Assembly: GCA_021325595.1 (NCBI GenBank) | Contig: JAJPGX010000018.1 | Coordinates: forward strand, 26,630 to 90,629 | Source of the DNA: Nitrososphaerota archaeon | GTDB taxonomy: Archaea; Thermoproteota; Nitrososphaeria; Nitrososphaerales; Nitrosopumilaceae | Length of the DNA stretch: 64,000 nucleotides | Reading direction: 5' to 3' | Shown here: positions 18,082-26,985 of the stretch, piece by piece | Layout: each line of letters starts with the position of its first letter | Position numbering within the stretch: the first letter of the stretch is position 1 | The notes under the pieces: generated by a model | Databases searched by the model: none | Told to the model about the DNA's origin: nothing | What the model saw: only the letters and a program-made list of their open reading frames with translations | Translations under genes and position numbers: made by a program

Positions 18082-18939
18082 ATGCCAAAAGTTCGCATCG
18101 TGTTTGACAGAGTCAGACTAGAGGAGAAGATGCTTGAGGAAAAGGCAATCGAGCTTGGACACGATACGAAAATGGTAGATGCAAAAATTACCAAATTTAC
18201 CACAGCAAGTAAAAAAACAGAATTTGATTTTGGCGATGTGGTAATCGAGAGATGTGTTAGTTATTTTCGCGGCCTTCATTTTACTGCTTGTCTTGAATTT
18301 CTCGACATTCCAGTAATAAACAGATTTGAAGTCGCAAACAATTGCGGAAATAAAATGCTGACCTCACTTTTGTTGAAAAAACACAATGTGCCAACACCTA
18401 AAACATACATATCATTTTCTTCAGAGGCAGCAATCGAGACATTAGAAAAGGAAGGATATCCACTTGTAATCAAACCAATAATAGGCAGTTGGGGAAGGGG
18501 TGTGATGCCACTCAAGGATAGAGATACTGCTGATGCCATAATTGAGATACGAGAACTAAACGATGGACCATTAGACAGGATCTATTACCTACAAGAGATG
18601 ATAAAAAGACCCCCAAGAGATATCAGAGTAATTGTAGTCGGGGATCAGGTTATTGCTGCTATGTATCGCACATCAACAGGCGGTTTTAAGACAAACATTG
18701 CACTTGGGGCAGAACCAATACCGTGTGAAATAACAAAAGAGCTTGAAGATGTCTGTTTACGTGCTTCTAAAGCAGTTGGCGGAGGAATTCTTGGCATAGA
18801 TGTAATGGAAGATGAAAAAGATGGATTAGTAGTACATGAAATAAACAACACGGTAGAATTCAAAGGACTTGCAAAGGTTGCTAAACGAAATATTCCAAAG
18901 GAAATGATAGAATATGCTGTTAGATCAGCTATAAGATAA
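18082..18939 (+). CDS. lysX: ATP-grasp LysW ligase, LysX/ArgX family (first copy)
   Basis: 285 residues, RimK-like ATP-grasp ligase that joins glutamate or 2-aminoadipate to the LysW C-terminus. Visible: KPIIGSWGRGV (glycine-rich loop), RPPRDIRVIVVGD, and the metal-binding end VVHEINNTVEF. Neighbours argG and the argC/argB/argD-type genes point to the arginine branch (glutamate, the ArgX role), but family members from thaumarchaea may accept both substrates. A second copy lies at 23879-24727. Confidence 0.92.
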   Translation: MPKVRIVFDRVRLEEKMLEEKAIELGHDTKMVDAKITKFTTASKKTEFDFGDVVIERCVSYFRGLHFTACLEFLDIPVINRFEVANNCGNKMLTSLLLKKHNVPTPKTYISFSSEAAIETLEKEGYPLVIKPIIGSWGRGVMPLKDRDTADAIIEIRELNDGPLDRIYYLQEMIKRPPRDIRVIVVGDQVIAAMYRTSTGGFKTNIALGAEPIPCEITKELEDVCLRASKAVGGGILGIDVMEDEKDGLVVHEINNTVEFKGLAKVAKRNIPKEMIEYAVRSAIR

Positions 18940-18969
18940 ATTACACCTTGTTATGGTAGGAGATCATCA

Positions 18970-20022
18970 ATGAAAGTTGGCGTAGTTGGAGCATCAGGGT
19001 ATGTAGGAGGAGAAATTCTCAGATTGCTGGTAGGCCACCCCAAAGTCGAAATTGCTGCAGTAACATCAAGACAATATGTTGGAGAATACATATCAAGAAT
19101 TCAGCCAAGCTTGAAGGGTTTTATTGATCTAACATTTTCTGAGCTTGATTATGATAAACTATCTGACAAGTGTGATCTAGTATTTACTGCAGTACCGCAT
19201 GGAACGGCAGTTGATATTGTAAAAGCATTCTATGATCGTGGAATGAAGGTAATAGATCTAAGTGCTGATTACAGACTACATAACCCAGCAGACTATGACA
19301 AATGGTATGGTTGGCAACATCCACATCCAGAACTTTTATCAAAATCAGTCTTTGGAGTACCAGAGCTTCATAGAGAGGCAATCAAAAACGCACAATTAGT
19401 ATCCTGTCCAGGATGCATGGCAGTAACATCAATGCTTGCATTATATCCATTGATTAAGAAAAACATCATAGATACAGAGCACATTGTTGTTGATTCAAAA
19501 ATTGGTTCATCAGGCGCAGGTGCAGGGACACTTGCAGGAACGCATCATGCTATGAGATCAGGAGTAATCAGACCTTACAAACCAGCAAAACATAGACATA
19601 CCGGTGAGATAGAACAGGAATTAAGTGAGGCGGCTGGAAAAAAGATCAAAGTATCAATGAGTCCTCATGCAGTAGATATTGTAAGAGGAATATTATGTAC
19701 AAATCATACATTTTTTACTCAAGAAGTAAGCGAGATGGATATTTGGAAGATGTACCGTGAACAATACCAAAATGAAAAATTCATCAGACTAATTCGTGAT
19801 AAGAAGGGATTTTATAAATTCCCAGATCCAAAGTTTGTCGTAGGTTCTAACTTCTGTGATATTGGATTTGATATGGATGAAGATAATCACAGACTGGTTG
19901 TTCTTTCTGCATCAGACAATCTAATGAAAGGTGCTGCAGGTTCTGCCATACAAAACATGAATGTAATGGCAGGATTTAATGAAATGGAAGGTTTAACTTA
20001 CTCCCCACTTACTCCTGTGTAA
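18970..20022 (+). CDS. lysY: LysW-glutamyl/aminoadipyl phosphate reductase (ArgC/LysY)
   Basis: 350 residues. NADPH-dependent reduction of the LysW-bound acyl phosphate to the semialdehyde. Rossmann start VGASGYVGGEILRLL, catalytic Cys in VSCPGCMAVTSML, and the conserved KIGSSGAGAGT and GEIEQEL blocks. Only one copy is in this window, so it probably serves both lysine and arginine synthesis. Confidence 0.95.
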   Translation: MKVGVVGASGYVGGEILRLLVGHPKVEIAAVTSRQYVGEYISRIQPSLKGFIDLTFSELDYDKLSDKCDLVFTAVPHGTAVDIVKAFYDRGMKVIDLSADYRLHNPADYDKWYGWQHPHPELLSKSVFGVPELHREAIKNAQLVSCPGCMAVTSMLALYPLIKKNIIDTEHIVVDSKIGSSGAGAGTLAGTHHAMRSGVIRPYKPAKHRHTGEIEQELSEAAGKKIKVSMSPHAVDIVRGILCTNHTFFTQEVSEMDIWKMYREQYQNEKFIRLIRDKKGFYKFPDPKFVVGSNFCDIGFDMDEDNHRLVVLSASDNLMKGAAGSAIQNMNVMAGFNEMEGLTYSPLTPV

Positions 20023-20025
20023 AAA

Positions 20026-20826
20026 ATGATAACAATAAAGATAGGAGGAAGTGTAGTGGATGGTCTTCATCCTTCAACGGTTTCAGACATAAAGAAAGTT
20101 TCAGAACAAGAAAAATTAATTCTAGTACATGGCGGAGGGAAGGAAGTAACAAAAATTTCAGAAGCGTTAGGAAAAGAACAAAAATTCATAGTTTCGCCAG
20201 GGGGTATTAAAAGTAGATATACCGACAAAGAAACAGCCGAGATCTTTACAATGGTAATGTCTGGCAAGATAAACAAAATGATTGTAGGCATGTTACAAAA
20301 AAATGGTATCAATGCAGTAGGTCTTTCAGGAGTTGATGGAAAAATAATACAAGCTGAAAGAAAAAAGAAACTAGTAGTTATCAATGAAAAAGGTAGAAAG
20401 ATGATAATAGATGGAGGATATACTGGAAAGATAAAAGATGTTAATGCAAGCCTAATACGCTCTATATTAGACCAAGACTACGTACCAGTCATATCTCCAA
20501 TTGCTTTAAGTGATGAATTCGATTTTCTCAATGTAGATGGTGACAGAGCAGCTGCATATGTAGCAGGAAAGATGCAGTCAGACAAGATTCTTTTTCTCAC
20601 AAATGTAGATGGATTACTCATGGATAATAAATTAGTAAAAAAACTGTCATTGGCAGAAGCCAAAGAAATTCTGCCAAAAATAGGTTTTGGCATGGAAAAA
20701 AAGATTTTAGCAGCAACTGAGGCGCTAGACATGGGAGTCAAAGAGGCACTAGTTGCCAACGGTCAAAAGGAAAACCCAATATCTACCGCAATAGCTCATG
20801 ATAATTGTACGGTGATTTCAAAATGA
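20026..20826 (+). CDS. lysZ: LysW-glutamate/aminoadipate kinase (ArgB/LysZ)
   Basis: 266 residues, amino acid kinase family. KIGGSVVDG is the phosphate-binding start, VHGGGKEV the substrate loop, and NVDGDRAAAYVAGKM plus LTNVDGLL the nucleotide-binding part. Phosphorylates the side-chain carboxylate of the LysW-bound amino acid. Four-base gap after lysY; its TGA overlaps the ATG of the next gene (ATGA). Confidence 0.95.
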   Translation: MITIKIGGSVVDGLHPSTVSDIKKVSEQEKLILVHGGGKEVTKISEALGKEQKFIVSPGGIKSRYTDKETAEIFTMVMSGKINKMIVGMLQKNGINAVGLSGVDGKIIQAERKKKLVVINEKGRKMIIDGGYTGKIKDVNASLIRSILDQDYVPVISPIALSDEFDFLNVDGDRAAAYVAGKMQSDKILFLTNVDGLLMDNKLVKKLSLAEAKEILPKIGFGMEKKILAATEALDMGVKEALVANGQKENPISTAIAHDNCTVISK

Positions 20827-21998
20827 CTGAAGACCAATTTATGGGAAATATCTACCAAAGATTTCCTGTAACAATAGAGCGCGGATTAGGAGCTCATGTA
20901 TGGGATATCAACAACAAAGAATACATCGACTGTATGGGAGGATACGGGGTTGCACTAGTCGGACATTGCAATCCAAGAGTTGTAAAAGCAATAAAAGCAC
21001 AAATCGAAAAAATAATCACAGTACATAGTTCACTTTACAACAAAACAAGAGAAGAGTTTCTTGAAAATCTGATCAAGATTGCACCCAAAGGATTAGATCA
21101 AATTTATCTTAACAACAGCGGAACAGAAGCCGTCGAAGCTGCCATCAAATTTGCGCGCAAGTTTACAGGAAGAAAGGGAATGGTGGCCATGAATGGTTCC
21201 TATCATGGAAAATCTTTTGGTTCTCTCTCAGTTACCTTTAATCCAAAATATCGCAAGTCGTTTGAGCCACTCTTAGGTGATGTAACGTTTTCCCCGTTTG
21301 GAGATATCGAAGCATTAAGAAAATCAGTTACATCAGATACTGCTTTTGTAATTCTAGAACCAATTCAGGGAGAAAGTGGAATACATGTGGCACCAGATGG
21401 TTTTCTGCAAGAGGTCAGAAAGATCTGCAATGAAAAAGGAGCGTTATTGATATTTGATGAGATTCAGGCAGGACTTGGAAGAACAGGGAAGCTATGGGCA
21501 AGTCAACACTGGGAGACAGTTCCTGATATAATGTGTCTAGCCAAAGGCATAGCAGGTGGGGTTCCCATGGGTGCAACACTTGTCAGATCAGAAATTCTTG
21601 CAACCATTAGTAAAGGAGAGCAATCATCCACATTTGGGGGAAATCCGCTATCTTGTGCTGCAGGAATAGCAACTATACAAGCTTTGACAGAAGATGGATT
21701 AGTAGTTAATGCTGAAAAAATGGGAAAAATTTTCAGAGAAGGATTAGAAAGATTACAAGAAAAGCACAAGATAATTCGAGAGATAAGAGGCAAAGGATTA
21801 ATGATTGGTGTAGAGATGAAGTTTGACGTCAAAGATATTCTATATGATGGTATTGCAAATAACCTTCTTTTACTTTATTCTGGCAAGAACATATTACGCT
21901 TACTACCTCCACTTGTAATTTCAGAGTCAGACATAAACAAAACTTTAGAAACACTAGACAACATATTAACAAAGGAGGAACAGCGAAGAAATGTATAG
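20823..21998 (+). CDS. lysJ: LysW-semialdehyde aminotransferase (ArgD/LysJ)
   Basis: 391 residues from the ATG that overlaps the lysZ stop; an in-frame ATG at 20805 exists but lies inside lysZ. PLP-dependent class III aminotransferase: NNSGTEAVEAAIKFARK for the phosphate site, FDEIQAGLGRTG for the cofactor Asp, and the Schiff-base Lys in MCLAKGIAGGVPMG. Converts the LysW-bound semialdehyde to LysW-ornithine or LysW-lysine. Confidence 0.95.
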   Translation: MTEDQFMGNIYQRFPVTIERGLGAHVWDINNKEYIDCMGGYGVALVGHCNPRVVKAIKAQIEKIITVHSSLYNKTREEFLENLIKIAPKGLDQIYLNNSGTEAVEAAIKFARKFTGRKGMVAMNGSYHGKSFGSLSVTFNPKYRKSFEPLLGDVTFSPFGDIEALRKSVTSDTAFVILEPIQGESGIHVAPDGFLQEVRKICNEKGALLIFDEIQAGLGRTGKLWASQHWETVPDIMCLAKGIAGGVPMGATLVRSEILATISKGEQSSTFGGNPLSCAAGIATIQALTEDGLVVNAEKMGKIFREGLERLQEKHKIIREIRGKGLMIGVEMKFDVKDILYDGIANNLLLLYSGKNILRLLPPLVISESDINKTLETLDNILTKEEQRRNV

Positions 21999-22410
21999 AG
22001 ATAAAACTGATGAAACAATAATTGAGATGCTAAAAAAGGATTCCAGACAATCTTTTGTAGAAATAGGACAAAAACTGGGGCTTTCAGAATCTGCAGTTAG
22101 AAGAAGAGTAAAAAATCTTACAGATGGTGGAACGATAAAGAAATTCACAATAGAGACAGGAGATGCAAATTCAACTAGTGCGATAATACTAATTTCAGTA
22201 GATTCTGCAACAGATACATCAAAGGTTTCTGCAAAACTTTCAAAATTACAAGGTGTTCATACAGTATATGAAATAACAGGACAGTACGACATAGCCGTGA
22301 TAATTCGTGCACCAACAATTACAGACATCAATATTTGCATCGACAATTTAAGAAAAGTTCAAGGTGTTTTTGATACCAATACAGTGATTATTTTACGTAC
22401 TGTGACTTAA
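21991..22410 (+). CDS. lysM: Lrp/AsnC family regulator, LysM-like
   Basis: 139 residues: N-terminal helix-turn-helix (SRQSFVEIGQKLGLSESAVRRRVKNL, residues ~18-43) and the ligand-binding RAM domain (from ~62). It overlaps the end of lysJ by eight bases, so it is part of the operon, as LysM is in Sulfolobus, where it activates lysine genes and responds to lysine. Likely targets here are the gap that follows it and the argG upstream region. Confidence 0.88.
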   Translation: MYRDKTDETIIEMLKKDSRQSFVEIGQKLGLSESAVRRRVKNLTDGGTIKKFTIETGDANSTSAIILISVDSATDTSKVSAKLSKLQGVHTVYEITGQYDIAVIIRAPTITDINICIDNLRKVQGVFDTNTVIILRTVT

Positions 22411-22417
22411 AACGATT

Positions 22418-22477
22418 TTCGTCTTGTTATTCTGATTATCGCTGAAATTCGTCTGATTTTTCTTCAAAATAGACGAA
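22418..22477. promoter_or_regulatory. TTCGTCT repeats before homocitrate synthase
   Basis: TTCGTCT at 22418-22424 and 22448-22454 (30 bases apart, close to three helical turns) and its inverse AGACGAA at 22471-22477. They precede a TATA-like TGCTTATATTC (22491-22501), which is ~25-30 nt from the ATG at 22526. Three phased half-sites fit the oligomeric binding of an Lrp-type protein such as the LysM encoded just upstream. Confidence 0.55.
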
Positions 22478-22525
22478 AAATGTACGAATATGCTTATATT
22501 CACTAAATAGATTACTCAATAACCT

Positions 22526-23716
22526 ATGGATGAACCAAATTACTTTGCATACAAGTATAATGAAATGGGACCAAAGCCAAAGAAAATCCACATACTGGAT
22601 AGTACGTTAAGAGAAGGTGAACAGCATCCAGGAGTTACTTTTTCAAATAAACAGAGAATACAGATTGCATGGATGCTTGATTATTTTGGCGTTGATCAAA
22701 TTGAGATTTCACCTGTGGTGTCACCAGATCACAAAGAAGCTACAAAGACAATCATTAAGCAAGGATTGCGAGCTGATATAGTAGCACACGTACGTGCATT
22801 AAAAGAAGATGTTGATATTGCATTAGAATGCGATGCAACATGGATGGCAACATATCTTGGAATTTCTGATATTCATATGAAAGATAAGCTAAGAATAACT
22901 CGTGAAGAGGCGTTAAGAAGAGCAGTCGAAACTGTAGAATATGCAAAATCACATGGATTCAAAATGAGATTTACAGTAGAGGACGGTAGTAGAGCTGATC
23001 CTGAATTTTTGATCAAGGTTTGCAAAGCCATTTCAGAAGCTGGAGTTGATAGAATTAGCATACCAGATACTGTTGGAATCATGAGACCAAGTGGAATGTA
23101 CAATCTGGTAAAAACAGTAAGAGATAAAATCAAAACACCACTTGACGTGCATTGTCATAACGATATCGGATTAGCGTTAGCAAATGCTCTTGCAGGATGT
23201 GATGCAGGCGCAGATCAAATTCACACAACTATAGATGGAATAGGAGAACGAACAGGCATACCGGCATTAGCAGAGACTGCTGTTGCATTGACCTACCTAT
23301 ACAGATCCCCAAATAATTTCAGACTAGATATGTTAATGGATCTTTCAAGACTAATAGAACAGTATACATCAATTGTGCCATATGATTCAAAACCCATAGT
23401 TGGTGCAACTGCATACAAACACAAGGCAGGAACTCACTTGGCTGCAATTCTCAGAAATCCAGCTGCTTACGAACCAATTGAACCAAAGGTAGTTGGAAAT
23501 AGAAGGAGAATCGTGTTTGGAGAATTGGCAGGAAAGAATGGTGCAGCTTATCTCATGTCATTACTAGGTTTGAACCAAGATGACGAACAGGCAAAAAAGG
23601 TAGCAGCAGGTCTAAAGAATCTAAGGATGGGGGATTTGCTTGAAATACCATTAGACGATCGACTCGAAAGAAAGATAATTAATGACACCCAAGTGAAGGT
23701 AAAGACAGGTAAATAA
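22526..23716 (+). CDS. lysS: Homocitrate synthase
   Basis: 396 residues, DRE-TIM metallolyase that condenses 2-oxoglutarate with acetyl-CoA, the first step of the aminoadipate lysine route. Motifs: LDSTLREGEQHPG (DRE motif with the His typical of homocitrate synthase), LDVHCHNDIGLALANALAG for metal and substrate, and GERTGIPALAE. Its place beside lysW and lysX supports homocitrate over isopropylmalate synthase. The C-terminal LeuA regulatory domain is absent, so feedback control must lie elsewhere. Confidence 0.93.
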   Translation: MDEPNYFAYKYNEMGPKPKKIHILDSTLREGEQHPGVTFSNKQRIQIAWMLDYFGVDQIEISPVVSPDHKEATKTIIKQGLRADIVAHVRALKEDVDIALECDATWMATYLGISDIHMKDKLRITREEALRRAVETVEYAKSHGFKMRFTVEDGSRADPEFLIKVCKAISEAGVDRISIPDTVGIMRPSGMYNLVKTVRDKIKTPLDVHCHNDIGLALANALAGCDAGADQIHTTIDGIGERTGIPALAETAVALTYLYRSPNNFRLDMLMDLSRLIEQYTSIVPYDSKPIVGATAYKHKAGTHLAAILRNPAAYEPIEPKVVGNRRRIVFGELAGKNGAAYLMSLLGLNQDDEQAKKVAAGLKNLRMGDLLEIPLDDRLERKIINDTQVKVKTGK

Positions 23717-23717
23717 T

Positions 23718-23882
23718 ATGAAATGTCTAGAATGTGATGCTACTATCAATCCTCCAAAGGATTCTATGGAAGGAGAGATAGTAACATGTCCTGACTGTGG
23801 TGCAAGTTTTGAACTTGTAAAAGGATCATCTGGCTTTGAGTTGAAACCAGCACAAACTGTTGGTGAGGACTGGGGTCAGTGA
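23718..23882 (+). CDS. LysW-like carrier protein (second copy) ending in Gln
   Basis: 54 residues, ATG two bases after the homocitrate synthase stop. Zinc ribbon Cys at C3/C6 and CPDCG as in the first copy. The C-terminus reads EDWGQ instead of EDWGE: the last codon is CAG before TGA. In studied LysW proteins the terminal Glu side chain carries the substrate, so this copy lacks the usual attachment carboxylate. The stop overlaps the GTG start of the second lysX. I see no sequence sign of a frame error here. Confidence 0.9.
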   Translation: MKCLECDATINPPKDSMEGEIVTCPDCGASFELVKGSSGFELKPAQTVGEDWGQ

Positions 23883-24727
23883 GTTCAAATTTATCGATTC
23901 TCTACGATACCATCAGGTGGGAAGAAAAAGCACTCTTTGATGCAGCTAAAGAAAAAGGCATCAATACTAAGATGGTAGATTGCAAGAGTCTCTCGATTAG
24001 TCTAGATAAAAGTAAAGAAGATTTCGGAACTGTGATACAGCGATGCGTAAGTTATTACCGGAGCCTTCATTCCACAGCGGCTTTGGAAGGAAAAGGTGTC
24101 AATGTAATAAATTCATTAAACACCAGCATCTATGCTGGAAATAAATTGTTCACGCATATGTTACTTCTAAAACATGGGGTTCCTACGCCATATAGTGCAG
24201 TAGCTTTTTCAGAAGAAGCTGCGCTAGAATTGCTTGATAAAAAAGGATATCCAATGGTATTGAAACCAACTGTTGGAAGTTGGGGAAGAATGATCGCACT
24301 TTTAAAAGATCGAGATTCTGCAGAGGGAATAATAGAAAGTAGAGAAAGCATGTATCCAATTTACCAAGTGTATTACTTGGAAGAATTTGTAGTTCGACCT
24401 CCACGCGACATACGTGCAATTATGGTTGGCGACAAAGTTGTTGCTGCAATATATCGATATTCCGGAGACGGGCAGTGGAAAACCAACATGGCATTAGGTG
24501 GAAAGGCCGAAGTATGTAAAGTCACAAAAGAGTTAGAAGACATGTGTATTAAAGCAAAAAATGCTGTCCAAGGCCAAATTGTTGGTATTGATCTCATGGA
24601 GAGTAAAGAAAATGGTCTTGTAATACATGAAATTAACAATACAACGGAATACAAAAATACTGTCAGAGTTACTGGCGTAAATATACCAGCATTAATGATA
24701 GATTACGCACTAGAATCGAGAAAATAG
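23879..24727 (+). CDS. ATP-grasp LysW ligase, LysX/ArgX family (second copy)
   Basis: 282 residues from a GTG overlapping the stop of the second lysW. Same architecture as the first copy: KPTVGSWGRMIALL, RPPRDIRAIMVGD and the metal-binding VIHEINNTTEY. Neighbouring homocitrate synthase and LysK suggest the lysine branch (2-aminoadipate as substrate). Differences from the first copy around the active site (INNTTEYKNT against INNTVEFKGL) may mark the change in specificity, but this is inference. Confidence 0.9.
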   Translation: MSSNLSILYDTIRWEEKALFDAAKEKGINTKMVDCKSLSISLDKSKEDFGTVIQRCVSYYRSLHSTAALEGKGVNVINSLNTSIYAGNKLFTHMLLLKHGVPTPYSAVAFSEEAALELLDKKGYPMVLKPTVGSWGRMIALLKDRDSAEGIIESRESMYPIYQVYYLEEFVVRPPRDIRAIMVGDKVVAAIYRYSGDGQWKTNMALGGKAEVCKVTKELEDMCIKAKNAVQGQIVGIDLMESKENGLVIHEINNTTEYKNTVRVTGVNIPALMIDYALESRK

Positions 24728-24730
24728 AAA

Positions 24731-25870
24731 TTGGACTCATCAATCACCATCACACCCAGATATTCAGTAAAGATGCTAGAGAAGGCTCTAAGGTTATACA
24801 CTCCGTCTCTGTCAGAAAAACCACTTGCAGAGTTTTTAGCAGACAAGTGTGATGATCTGGGATTTGAAAATATCAGAATAGATGATGTAGGAAACTTGAT
24901 TGCCACAAAGGGTTCTGGATATCCAAGAATTTTGCTTTGTGGTCACATGGATACTGTTCCAGGAAAAATCAAAGTTAGAAACGAAAACGGTTTCATCTAT
25001 GGTCGAGGTGCTTCTGATGCAAAGGCTCCACTAATGTCCATGTTGCTTGCTGCAGCATCATCTCAAAATAACAATGGAACTGTAATGTTTGCAGCAGTGG
25101 TAGATGAAGAAGGAAATGCCACAGGCATAAAGAGCCTAGTAAAACAGAAGCCAGAAATAGATTATGCAATTTTTGGTGAACCAAGCGGTATTGGAAACAT
25201 CACTATTGCTTACAAAGGAAGAATAGCGATAAATCTCAAAATAAATGTAGGAGACAGTGCGCATGCAAGTGCACCATGGCTTGCAAAAAATGCAATTGAG
25301 GAGTCATATGTATTTACAAGTGCATTAAAAAAATCACTAGAAAGTAATCAAGAAAATAAATCAAAAAGCATGATGTTAACTGCAGCTTTAACAGAGATAA
25401 AAGGTGGAACAAGTCACAATGTAACTCCAGTAGAATGTGATGCCATAATGGACATACGAATTCCAGTAGACATGAATTGTAAAACAGTAGGAGAGAGAAT
25501 AGCTACCACAGTACAAGAAGTTGCCAAAAAACAAGGAGTAAATGCATTTTATTCAGTGTTAGATGAAACAGAACCATTTGAGGCTCCACATACATCACCG
25601 TTGGTCAGAGCTTTAACTCTAGGAATAATAGATGTAGAAAAAACAAGACCACAATTGATACGAAAAACTGGTACTGGTGATATGAACATAATAGGAAATG
25701 CGCTAAACATCCCAGTTGTGACTTATGGACCAGGTGATCCACACGCATCTCATACGGTTGATGAGAGAGTACCCACAGACGAATTTCTGAGGAGTATAGA
25801 GGTATTCAAAAGAATGCTATACCACATAAAGAGACTACATGATGTAAAACTTGTCAAGCCAACATCTTAA
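24731..25870 (+). CDS. lysK: LysW-lysine/ornithine hydrolase
   Basis: 379 residues, TTG start three bases after the second lysX. M20 metallopeptidase: LLCGHMDTVPG (metal His and Asp), GRGASDAKAPL (bridging Asp), VVDEEGNATG (catalytic Glu pair) and the terminal metal His region DPHASHTVDERV. Releases free lysine or ornithine from LysW; the last gene of the cluster. Argininosuccinate lyase, ornithine carbamoyltransferase and homoaconitase are not in this window. Confidence 0.93.
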   Translation: MDSSITITPRYSVKMLEKALRLYTPSLSEKPLAEFLADKCDDLGFENIRIDDVGNLIATKGSGYPRILLCGHMDTVPGKIKVRNENGFIYGRGASDAKAPLMSMLLAAASSQNNNGTVMFAAVVDEEGNATGIKSLVKQKPEIDYAIFGEPSGIGNITIAYKGRIAINLKINVGDSAHASAPWLAKNAIEESYVFTSALKKSLESNQENKSKSMMLTAALTEIKGGTSHNVTPVECDAIMDIRIPVDMNCKTVGERIATTVQEVAKKQGVNAFYSVLDETEPFEAPHTSPLVRALTLGIIDVEKTRPQLIRKTGTGDMNIIGNALNIPVVTYGPGDPHASHTVDERVPTDEFLRSIEVFKRMLYHIKRLHDVKLVKPTS

Positions 25871-25908
25871 AAACGAAAGTCAAAATATACATCAAATCAA
25901 GATTTGTC

Positions 25909-26946
25909 ATGTTATGGTTTATTGGTTTTGGAATTTCAGGTCTTGACGGTACAAGTATAAGTGCATTACAAGTATTAAAGAAAGCAAATGTAGTATATTT
26001 TGAAAATTTTACAAGCCCCATAGGAAAGAGTGATCTGGTAAAAATCAAGAAACTTGTCAAGGGGAGATTTGTAATTGCTCCACGATGGATGGTAGAAGAT
26101 GGAAAGACAATACTTGCAGATGCTGAAAAGAAAGTCGTAGTATTGTTATCGTATGGTGATCCCTATATTGCAACAACCCACATAGAACTGCGAGTAAGAG
26201 CTGAGACTGAGAAAATTAAGACAAGAACCATACATGCTGCATCGGCCATCACATCATTGATTGGTGAATGTGGCCTACATTATTACAAGATGGGAAAACC
26301 CGTAACCATAATGAAAGAGATCGCATCAATGAATACCGTATATTATACACTTTATGAAAACATGTTAAAAGGAAGTCACACTATGTTTATTTTAGAATAC
26401 AACAGTGATGCAAACTTCTTTTTAAATCCTAAAGATGCCTTGGTAAAAATTCTAGAAACGGAGAAAGAGCAGAAAAGAAATGTAATTGATGAATCCACCT
26501 TTGCAATAATAGCGTCTAGGATTGGTTCAAAAAATCAGAGCATAACTGCAGGTAAATTATCCAAACTGATAAAATATGATTTTGGGAAACCACCACACAC
26601 AATTATAATACCTGGAAGATTGCATTTTACAGAACATGATGCTCTCAAGACCTTTGCAAAATGTCTTGATGAACCATTTGACAATTCATCTAAAATTCAA
26701 AAAATTTCAGATCAAATGCTTCACAAATACGTTCCAAAAGCCCGCAAAGCCCTAGAAGAAGTGGTTAACAGATTCAGCGAGGATAAGAATTTACAACCTG
26801 TAATTGAAAATGCCCAACTTTACCTAGACGATGCAGAAAAATTTCAAAAGGAGGGAAAAGAAGAGCTAGCCATCTTGAGCGTTGGATATGCTGAAGGCTT
26901 AATTGATGCACTACGCCTCTCTAAAGGCATAGATCCCTGGACATAG
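25909..26946 (+). CDS. dph5: Diphthine synthase fused to a DUF357-like domain
   Basis: 345 residues. The first ~255 are a Dph5 methyltransferase (MLWFIGFGISGLDGTSISAL, SYGDPYIATTH, AASAITSLIGECGLHYYKMG) that methylates the diphthamide precursor on elongation factor 2. The last ~85 residues (KYVPKARKALEEVV, YLDDAEKFQKEGKEELAILS, YAEGLIDALRLSKG) match the helical DUF357 family, which in most archaea is a separate ~80-residue protein. Normal Dph5 is ~250-265 residues, which supports a fusion. Upstream of ribL in the same direction. Confidence 0.9.
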   Translation: MLWFIGFGISGLDGTSISALQVLKKANVVYFENFTSPIGKSDLVKIKKLVKGRFVIAPRWMVEDGKTILADAEKKVVVLLSYGDPYIATTHIELRVRAETEKIKTRTIHAASAITSLIGECGLHYYKMGKPVTIMKEIASMNTVYYTLYENMLKGSHTMFILEYNSDANFFLNPKDALVKILETEKEQKRNVIDESTFAIIASRIGSKNQSITAGKLSKLIKYDFGKPPHTIIIPGRLHFTEHDALKTFAKCLDEPFDNSSKIQKISDQMLHKYVPKARKALEEVVNRFSEDKNLQPVIENAQLYLDDAEKFQKEGKEELAILSVGYAEGLIDALRLSKGIDPWT

Positions 26947-26985
26947 AGTTTATAGATAAATCAATTACAAGTATTTTCTGCTTTA

